A model generated the notes under the pieces. That model was not told where the DNA came from, did not search any database, and saw nothing but the letters and a program-made list of their open reading frames with translations. This document shows, piece after piece, positions 5,089-10,608 of a DNA stretch of 10,608 nucleotides. The stretch is from an uncultured Collinsella sp. GTDB taxonomy: Bacteria > Actinomycetota > Coriobacteriia > Coriobacteriales > Coriobacteriaceae. A program made the position numbers and the translations under genes. Every line of letters starts with the position of its first letter. Positions within the stretch are counted from its first letter, which is position 1. The DNA lies in contig USOG01000036.1 of assembly GCA_900556365.1 (NCBI GenBank), forward strand, positions 1 through 10,608. Direction: 5' to 3'.

Positions 5089-6081
5089 CTATTTTGGGTT
5101 CCTGATGCGGCGTGTGGCTGTGGCGGTTATTCCGAGGCCTGCGGCGGCGATTCCTGCGAGTGCTATTGCGCTCGGTGCTGCGTCGCCCGTGTTCGCGAGC
5201 TTGCCGGCGGTCGTATCTGCTTGCTTGCCGCTGCTCGTGTTCGCCTGCTTGGTGGAGCTCGATGGGGCGTCTTTGCCGGTCGCGGGCGAGCTGGCGGGCT
5301 GCGCCGTCTCGGCCGGCTGCGCTGAGCTGGAGGGTTTTGTCGTCTCGGCGGGTTTCGTTACCTCGGGCGAGGTGGCCTTGTCTGCCGCGGCTTTCGCCTC
5401 TTCGTATGCCTTGCAGGCGTCGTCATAGGCCGCCTGCGCCTTATGCAAATCGTCGAGGAGCGCATCTCGCTTGGCTGTTTCCTCGTCGATGTGGGCTTTG
5501 GCTTCCTCCGCCTTACTTCCGAAATACTGAACCCGTCTTTCCTGACTTTCGAGGCGGTGACGGTAGCTGTCAAGCACCGTTTCGCAAGATTCTTCTTGCG
5601 CTTCCGCTGCGATTATTTCCTGCCGCAGCTGCTTAAGAGCTTCGTAGGAAGCCCCGTTGCTGCGTGCCTTTTCATATTCTGCCTCAAGCTCGCTTACCCG
5701 GTTGTGAGCCTCATCGTATTTGGCTTGGGCTGCATCGACGTTCGCTTGCATGGCGGGAAGGGGCTCTCTCCATTCGGCAGCTCGCGCCACCATCGTGTCA
5801 TAGAGCTCTCGAAAAGCGGCAATGTTATCATTGATTCCCGCAATTCTCTCGGGACTTGCGGCGTTTTGTGCGGCTTCGAGGTTTTTGAGCGCTTCCTGCA
5901 TGGCTGCATACGCCTTTTCTTTTGCGGCGGCCGCATCTCCCGTCTGCAGGGCAACTGCATCGACAGAGACGCTGGTTTCTGCCGCTATCGCCGTCGCAGG
6001 GGCGATTCCCGCGACAAGTGCCGCGGAAAGGGCGATGCCCACAGTTGCTCGTCTTGCTCTTCTTGCGAGAATGTCGTTCAT
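5089..6081 (-). CDS. Secreted coiled-coil surface protein with LANTG wall-sorting signal
   Basis: A 330-residue protein with three parts. Residues 1-34 are a signal peptide: basic RRARR at 7-11, hydrophobic stretch 14-29, and likely cleavage after AIAA at 34. Residues 50-235 are charged and Ala/Glu/Lys-rich with heptad-like spacing, predicting long coiled coils. Residues 237-293 are a Ser/Thr/Pro/Lys-rich spacer, as in wall-spanning stalks. The C-terminus is LANTG (295-299), a hydrophobic segment (about 303-322) and the basic tail RRIRNPK. This is a sortase signal; LAxTG is the form used by class E sortases of high-GC Gram-positive bacteria. No sortase gene is in the window. The ATG follows a minus-strand GAGGTG at a fair distance. 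I do not recognise a named family; adhesin, wall-binding or structural roles are all possible. Confidence 0.88.
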   Translation of the reverse strand: MNDILARRARRATVGIALSAALVAGIAPATAIAAETSVSVDAVALQTGDAAAAKEKAYAAMQEALKNLEAAQNAASPERIAGINDNIAAFRELYDTMVARAAEWREPLPAMQANVDAAQAKYDEAHNRVSELEAEYEKARSNGASYEALKQLRQEIIAAEAQEESCETVLDSYRHRLESQERRVQYFGSKAEEAKAHIDEETAKRDALLDDLHKAQAAYDDACKAYEEAKAAADKATSPEVTKPAETTKPSSSAQPAETAQPASSPATGKDAPSSSTKQANTSSGKQADTTAGKLANTGDAAPSAIALAGIAAAGLGITATATRRIRNPK

Positions 6082-6131
6082 CTCGGCACCTCATTTCAAG
6101 GGTCGGCGACTAACTTGGTAGCACTAATGTA

Positions 6132-6140
6132 AATATACCA
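6132..6140 (-). promoter_or_regulatory. Candidate extended -10 promoter of the surface-protein gene
   Basis: The minus strand reads TGGTATATT (6140-6132), an extended -10. It lies about 50 bases before the start codon at 6081. An imperfect inverted repeat (6109-6120 with 6136-6147, 10 of 12 bases matching) brackets the -10 and could be an operator. No good -35 is seen. Confidence 0.4.
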
Positions 6141-6291
6141 TGCTAGTTGACCCAACACTGGCTGGGTGTGCGCGTATACCCCTCTGAAAACTGAATCCCG
6201 TTAGAAATGACGAGTTGTTTACGCTTCTTTTGGGGTGGCGGTACTATCATGGTTCGAATTGAATGTGGATGATGATAGGGAGCGCCTATAC

Positions 6292-8154
6292 ATGATTGAG
6301 CTGCTCGGGCGTTTTGGTGGCAAGTTTCGCCGGTATATGGTGATTGGCCCAGCGTGCAAGCTGATCGAAGTGATTTTTGACCTGCTGACGCCGTTGGTGA
6401 TTGCCCAGATGATCGATAAGGGCATCGGCGCACGCGATGTCAACGCCGTTATCCACTACGGCATGGTGCTCGCCGCCATGGCCGTGATCGGCATCTCGTT
6501 TACGCTCGTCTGCCAAAAGATGGCGGCGCTCACCTCGCAGGGCATGGGTACCGATATCCGCGGCGCGCTCTACGAGCACATCAACAAACTGAGCTATGCC
6601 GAACTCGACCGCTTTGGCACGCCGTCGCTTATCACGCGCATTACCAACGACGTCAACCAGGTGCAGCTCGCTGTGGCGCTGGGCGTACGCATGCTCATCC
6701 GCTGGCCCTTCTTGGCGGTGGGCTCTATGTGCGCGGCCCTTGCCATCGACCTTAAGCTCGGCATGATCTTCTTGATCTGCACGCCCGCTATCGGCCTGGT
6801 GTTTTGGTTTGTCATGGCGCGCTGTATCCCGTACTACAGGCAGCTGCAGGCAAAGCTCGACCGCATTGCGCTTATCTGCCGCGAGGGCCTTTCGGGCGCC
6901 CGCGTGGTCCGCGCCTTTGTGCGCGAGGACCACGAGCGCGAGCGCTTTGCCCAAGCTGCCGATGACCAGGCCAATACTGCCATCGCGGTGGGCAAGCTCT
7001 CGTCGATCCTTAACCCCGTCACGTTTCTTGTGATGAACCTGGGCGTGTGCGCCATCCTGTGGGTGGGCGGCATCCAGGTCAACATGGGCGAGCTTACGCA
7101 GGGCCAGGTCATGGCGTTCGTCAACTACATGACGCAGACCCTCACCTCCATCGTGTACGTCGCCAATCTGGTCGTGGTCTTTACCAAGGCGAGCGCCAGC
7201 GCGTCGCGTATCAACGAGGTGCTCAATTGCGTGCCGAGCATCGCTGACGAGGGCAACCGGCCGGTCGCGCTGCCCAAGCCGAGCAATGCAGCTCCAGTTC
7301 CTGCGCTGAGCTTGAGCCATGCGAGCTTCTCTTTTGGCGCCGGCGCTGCCAACGCCGTCAACGATGTGACCCTGGAGCTCCCGCTGGGCAAGACGCTTGG
7401 CATAATCGGCGGTACGGGTAGCGGCAAATCCACGCTCGTCTCGCTTATCCCGCGCCTGTACGATGCGAGCACCGGCAGCGTGAGTGTGATGGGCGCCGAC
7501 GTGCGCACCTGGCCGCTCGACCAGCTGCGCCGTGTGGTCGCGACCGTTCCACAGCGCGCGTCGCTGGTGAGCGGCACCATCCGCAGCAACCTGACCTGGC
7601 GCGACGAGGCTGCGACCGACGAGGAGCTCTGGGTGGCGCTCGACATGGCGCAGGCGAGCGAGTTCGTGCGCAACAAGCCGCAGGGGCTCGATGCCCCGGT
7701 CGAGGCGGGCGGTAAGAACTTCAGCGGTGGCCAACGCCAGCGCCTGACCATCGCGCGCGCCCTGGTGGGCTCGCCTCAGATATTGATCATGGACGATTCT
7801 GCCTCGGCGCTCGACTTTAAGACCGACGCGGCGCTTCGCCATGCCATCCGCGAGCGCAGTGTGCGCGGTGCCGCCGAGGGCGGGCTGCCGCTCACGACCG
7901 TCATCGTGAGCCAACGTGTCTCGGCCGTTCGCGATGCCGACATGATCTGCGTACTCGACCACGGCTCGGTTGCGGGCCTGGGCACGCATGACGAGCTGTA
8001 CGCGACCTGCCAGCTCTATCGCGAGATTTGCCAGTCGCAGCTGCGCCGCGAGGAGCTCGAGGGCCAGCAGGGGAGTGCGGCGCCCACGTCCGTCCCAAGT
8101 CTCGCGTCCGCCCCGGCTGCCCCGGCATCCACTTGCGCAAAGGAGGGCTGCTAA
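6292..8154 (+). CDS. ABC exporter half-transporter, degenerate-site subunit of a heterodimer
   Basis: A 620-residue half-transporter: six membrane helices (about 1-305), then an ATPase domain (about 335-580). Walker A is GGTGSGKST (373-381), the Q-loop glutamine is Q421 and the signature is FSGGQ (477-481). Walker B reads ILIMDD (497-502), with Asp502 where the catalytic Glu normally sits, and the switch region reads VSQRVSAV, with Gln541 replacing the usual His. These paired changes mark the degenerate subunit of heterodimeric multidrug exporters such as TM287, LmrC and BmrC. I chose the ATG at 6292 because AGGGAG (6277-6282) precedes it by nine bases and the resulting N-terminus is typical; the frame stays open back to 6235. 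Residues 590-620 are an Ala/Pro-rich tail whose last codons carry the next gene's ribosome binding site. The substrate is unknown; drugs or lipids are possible. Confidence 0.93.
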   Translation: MIELLGRFGGKFRRYMVIGPACKLIEVIFDLLTPLVIAQMIDKGIGARDVNAVIHYGMVLAAMAVIGISFTLVCQKMAALTSQGMGTDIRGALYEHINKLSYAELDRFGTPSLITRITNDVNQVQLAVALGVRMLIRWPFLAVGSMCAALAIDLKLGMIFLICTPAIGLVFWFVMARCIPYYRQLQAKLDRIALICREGLSGARVVRAFVREDHERERFAQAADDQANTAIAVGKLSSILNPVTFLVMNLGVCAILWVGGIQVNMGELTQGQVMAFVNYMTQTLTSIVYVANLVVVFTKASASASRINEVLNCVPSIADEGNRPVALPKPSNAAPVPALSLSHASFSFGAGAANAVNDVTLELPLGKTLGIIGGTGSGKSTLVSLIPRLYDASTGSVSVMGADVRTWPLDQLRRVVATVPQRASLVSGTIRSNLTWRDEAATDEELWVALDMAQASEFVRNKPQGLDAPVEAGGKNFSGGQRQRLTIARALVGSPQILIMDDSASALDFKTDAALRHAIRERSVRGAAEGGLPLTTVIVSQRVSAVRDADMICVLDHGSVAGLGTHDELYATCQLYREICQSQLRREELEGQQGSAAPTSVPSLASAPAAPASTCAKEGC

Positions 8155-10014
8155 ATGAATCCGTACACTTCCTCCGGTTCGGTCGCCACGATGACGGCCA
8201 ACGTGTCCGGTAACGATAACCTCAACGACCTGGGCGACGGTCCGCGCCAGCCCGGCGATCCCGAGCGCTATCCCGTGGGTGCGGTGACTCGCCGCCTGCT
8301 GGGCTATGTTCGCCCGCACCGTATTTCGTTTGCGGCGTCGTTTGTGAGCGCTGCTATCTCGGTGATTCTGCAGCTCTACACGCCTATTCTCATCGGCGAG
8401 GGCATCGACCTTATCGTCGCCACCGGGCAGGTGGACTTCGATGTGCTGCTACCGCTCGTTACCAAGCTCGCAATTGTCGTCGTAGGTGCTGCGGCCTTCC
8501 AGTGGCTGCAGGGCTATTGCGTCAACCGCCTGTCCTACGAAACGGTGCGCGACATGCGCGTGGAGGCGAGTGACAAGCTCAGCCGCATGCCGCTCAGCTT
8601 TATCGACAGCCATGCCCACGGCGACCTTATGAGCCGCGTGGTCAACGACGTCGACCAGGTGGGCGACGGTCTGCTGCAGGGCTTCACGCAGCTCTTCACC
8701 GGTGTTATCACCATCATGGGCACACTCGCGTTTATGCTCTCCATTAACCTGACCATGACGCTCGTGGTGGTGCTCGTCACGCCGCTTTCCATTTTTGCAG
8801 CCGGCGCTATCGCCAAGCTTTCCAACAAAAGCTTTACGGCACAGCAGCGTATTCAAGGGCAGCTCGGTGGTCATATCGAGGAGTACGTAGGCGAGCAGAA
8901 ACTTGTCGACGCCTTTGCCTATGGTCCCAACGCTCAGCAGCGCTTCGATGCCCTCAACGCCGAGCTCTATGCGGCAGGTGAGCGCGCGCAGTTTATGGGT
9001 TCGCTCTCCAACCCCGGCACGCGCTTTATCAATAACATCATCTATGCCGTGGTGGCCGTGATTGGCTGCGTGGGCGTGATCACGGGCGTGCCCGCGGCAC
9101 TCACGGTGGGCGGCGTGCAGATCTTCCTGTCCTACGCCAACCAGTACACCAAGCCGTTCAACGAGGTCACCAACGTCATTACGCAGATCCAGACGGCGTA
9201 CGCCTCGGCACGCCGCATGTTTGCGCTGCTCGACGCGCGCGAGCAGGAGTCCGACGCGACGGGCGCCGTGGAACTTGCCGCCCCGCGTGGCGAGGTGACC
9301 TTTGAGCACGTGGACTTTAGCTATGTGCCCGACCGCAAGCTGCTGCAGGACATCTGCATCGAGGCTAAGCCCGGCATGCGCTTTGCCCTTGTCGGTCCTA
9401 CGGGCTGTGGCAAGACGACGCTCATCAATTTGCTACTGCGTTTTTACGATATCGATGCCGGTCGCATTGCGGTCGATGGTCGTTCCTCGCGTGACTACAC
9501 GCGCGCAAGCCTGCGCCGCGCCTTTGGCATGGTGCTGCAGGACACTTGGCTGTTCGAGGGCACGGTGGCGGACAACATCGCTTACGGTTGCCCAGGAGCT
9601 ACGCGCGAGCAGGTTGTCGAAGCCGCCAAGCGCGCTCATGCGCATAAGTTTATCGTGCAGCTGCCAGGCGGCTACGATACGGTGATCGGCGAGGACGGCG
9701 GCACGTTTAGCCAGGGCCAAAAGCAGCTGCTGTGCATCGCACGCGTCATGCTCACCGACCCGGCGATTCTGCTGCTGGACGAGGCGACCTCGAGTATCGA
9801 CACACGCACCGAGCTGCAGGTGCAGGCAGCATTCGACGAGCTCATGGCCGGCCGTACGAGCTTTGTCGTGGCGCATCGCCTGAGCACGATTCGCAACGCC
9901 GACTGCATTCTGGTCATGCGCGACGGCCAGATTATCGAGCGCGGCACGCACGACGAGCTGCTAGCGGCAGGCGGCTTCTACGCCGAACTCTACCGCAGCC
10001 AGTTTGCCCAGTAA
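8155..10014 (+). CDS. ABC exporter half-transporter, catalytic subunit of a heterodimer
   Basis: A 619-residue half-transporter whose ATG follows the upstream stop codon with no gap. AGGAGG (8141-8146) inside the preceding gene supplies its ribosome binding site, so the two are translationally coupled. After a polar N-terminal extension of about 45 residues come six membrane helices (about 50-340) and an ATPase domain (about 378-612): Walker A GPTGCGKTT (414-422), Q462, Walker B ILLLDEATSSID with Asp542 and catalytic Glu543, and H-loop His574 in VVAHRLSTI. The signature is FSQGQ (518-522), with Gln in place of the first Gly. The canonical Walker B faces the partner's good signature, and the weak signature faces the partner's D502/Q541 site. 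This is the matching half of an LmrCD/BmrCD/TM287-288-type exporter. No obvious terminator follows in the 127-bp gap. Confidence 0.94.
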   Translation: MNPYTSSGSVATMTANVSGNDNLNDLGDGPRQPGDPERYPVGAVTRRLLGYVRPHRISFAASFVSAAISVILQLYTPILIGEGIDLIVATGQVDFDVLLPLVTKLAIVVVGAAAFQWLQGYCVNRLSYETVRDMRVEASDKLSRMPLSFIDSHAHGDLMSRVVNDVDQVGDGLLQGFTQLFTGVITIMGTLAFMLSINLTMTLVVVLVTPLSIFAAGAIAKLSNKSFTAQQRIQGQLGGHIEEYVGEQKLVDAFAYGPNAQQRFDALNAELYAAGERAQFMGSLSNPGTRFINNIIYAVVAVIGCVGVITGVPAALTVGGVQIFLSYANQYTKPFNEVTNVITQIQTAYASARRMFALLDAREQESDATGAVELAAPRGEVTFEHVDFSYVPDRKLLQDICIEAKPGMRFALVGPTGCGKTTLINLLLRFYDIDAGRIAVDGRSSRDYTRASLRRAFGMVLQDTWLFEGTVADNIAYGCPGATREQVVEAAKRAHAHKFIVQLPGGYDTVIGEDGGTFSQGQKQLLCIARVMLTDPAILLLDEATSSIDTRTELQVQAAFDELMAGRTSFVVAHRLSTIRNADCILVMRDGQIIERGTHDELLAAGGFYAELYRSQFAQ

Positions 10015-10042
10015 GCAAGCCCGTGGGGCAAATTAATTAATC

Positions 10043-10082
10043 GACAGACGGTGGTTTACATCTGTCACGTTAGTACTAAGAT
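10043..10082 (+). promoter_or_regulatory. Promoter of the flavodoxin-like gene with overlapping inverted repeat
   Basis: TTTACA (10055-10060) and TAAGAT (10077-10082), spaced 16 bp, make a plausible promoter with a start near 10089. The -10 hexamer is identical to that of ffs. GACAGA (10043-10048) and TCTGTC (10061-10066) form a perfect 6-bp inverted repeat around the -35, a possible repressor site or weak hairpin. Confidence 0.45.
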
Positions 10083-10141
10083 AGTCATCTAATAAATTGC
10101 ATTAGTGGCTTTAGTTTTGGGGGATACGAGGCAACGTGACT

Positions 10142-10608
10142 ATGACGTGCTCTTTGGTGGTTAACAGCAAGAGCGGTAATACCAGGATGGTTTCGGGTGC
10201 GATCAAGCGCACTCTACAGGCTGCGGGTGTTGAGTTTGTCCATGCCGCGGCGTTGAGCGACGATGCGGATGCAGATCAGGTTGCGCTCGAGGCGCAGGGC
10301 GCCTGCGCGGCCGACACGGTGCTCGTCGGTTTTTGGTGCGACAAGGGCGCGTGCACGCCTTCGGTCGCGGCGTTGCTCTCCGCCTTGCACGGTAAGCGCG
10401 TGTTCCTGTTTGGCACCTGCGGCTTTGGGGCCGACCAGAGCTACTATCAGCAGATTATCGACCGCGTAACTTCCAATTTGGCTGGGGATGCCGAGCTTGC
10501 GGGCTGGGCGATGTGCCAGGGCAAGATGGGCCCCGCGGTCAAGCAGCGCTACGAGGCCATGCTCGAGCAAGATCCCGACAATGTCCGCTTTAAGATGCTG
10601 CTCGATAA
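10142..10608 (+). CDS. Flavodoxin-like protein, BilS-type group (3' end outside window)
   Basis: The frame is open from the ATG at 10142 to the window edge, giving 155 codons. The N-terminal segment NSKSGNT (8-14) is the flavodoxin phosphate-binding loop for FMN. Further conserved blocks are GFWCDKG (63-69), FLFGTCGFG (88-96) and MCQGKMG (124-130). These resemble the group of flavodoxins that includes BilS, found beside bilirubin reductase in some gut anaerobes; most members of the group are not linked to bilirubin, and no bilR is visible here. The expected role is a low-potential electron carrier or quinone/flavin reductase in the cytoplasm. GAGG lies ten bases before the ATG. An in-frame GTG at 10136 is an alternative start. 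It appears to be a new transcription unit after the ABC pair, with its own promoter. Confidence 0.85.
   Translation, partial: MTCSLVVNSKSGNTRMVSGAIKRTLQAAGVEFVHAAALSDDADADQVALEAQGACAADTVLVGFWCDKGACTPSVAALLSALHGKRVFLFGTCGFGADQSYYQQIIDRVTSNLAGDAELAGWAMCQGKMGPAVKQRYEAMLEQDPDNVRFKMLLD

Noticed and set aside
5443..6132. 229-codon plus-strand ORF opposite the surface protein
   Set aside because: The minus strand has a signal peptide, coiled coil and wall-sorting signal in a single frame; the plus-strand product has none of the features of a real protein.
6286..8319. 677-codon minus-strand ORF antisense to the first ABC gene
   Set aside because: The sense strand encodes a complete ABC exporter with every motif in place; the antisense product is His/Arg/Ala-rich with no recognisable domain.
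8449..9309. 286-codon minus-strand ORF antisense to the second ABC gene
   Set aside because: Shadow of an unambiguous gene, with no ribosome binding site or recognisable domain.

Overview
The window is GC-rich and gene-dense, with a third-position bias towards G/C and long antisense shadow ORFs. Gene styles (LAxTG-type surface protein, paired multidrug ABC exporter, BilS-like flavodoxin, TadA joined to glycerate kinase) suggest a high-GC Gram-positive gut bacterium of the Coriobacteriia, probably Collinsella-like. That assignment is inference from style, not a database match.

Layout. 1-435 (+) is the 3' end of a branched-chain amino-acid aminotransferase (ilvE). 436-914 is non-coding and holds a large nested-hairpin terminator, a ~210-bp element bounded by inverted repeats, and the lemA terminator. 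915-1466 (-) is lemA; 1678-2262 (+) is a TetR-type regulator read divergently from it. 2266-2355 (-) is tRNA-Ser(UGA) with its own extended -10 promoter. 2407-4188 (+) is one continuous ORF joining tRNA adenosine deaminase (TadA) to glycerate kinase. 4189-5088 has no confident protein gene but holds the SRP RNA gene (ffs, about 4629-4752) among at least four separate inverted-repeat structures and a final terminator. 5089-6081 (-) is a secreted coiled-coil protein with an LANTG wall-anchor signal. 6292-8154 and 8155-10014 (+) are a translationally coupled pair of ABC exporter half-transporters. 10142 to the right edge (+) is a flavodoxin-like protein, cut by the window end.

How the parts work together. 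The two ABC genes make an asymmetric heterodimer. The first subunit has a degenerate Walker B/switch region (D502, Q541) with a near-normal signature; the second has a canonical Walker B/H-loop with a degenerate signature (FSQGQ). One composite ATP site is therefore catalytic and the other degenerate. The remaining genes are independent housekeeping or accessory units.

Most notable are the TadA-glycerate kinase fusion and the intergenic DNA. The two long gaps are packed with inverted repeats, two of which look like small non-autonomous (MITE-like) elements with 25-29 bp terminal repeats. I did not find a defence system, CRISPR array, integrase or insertion sequence with a transposase.
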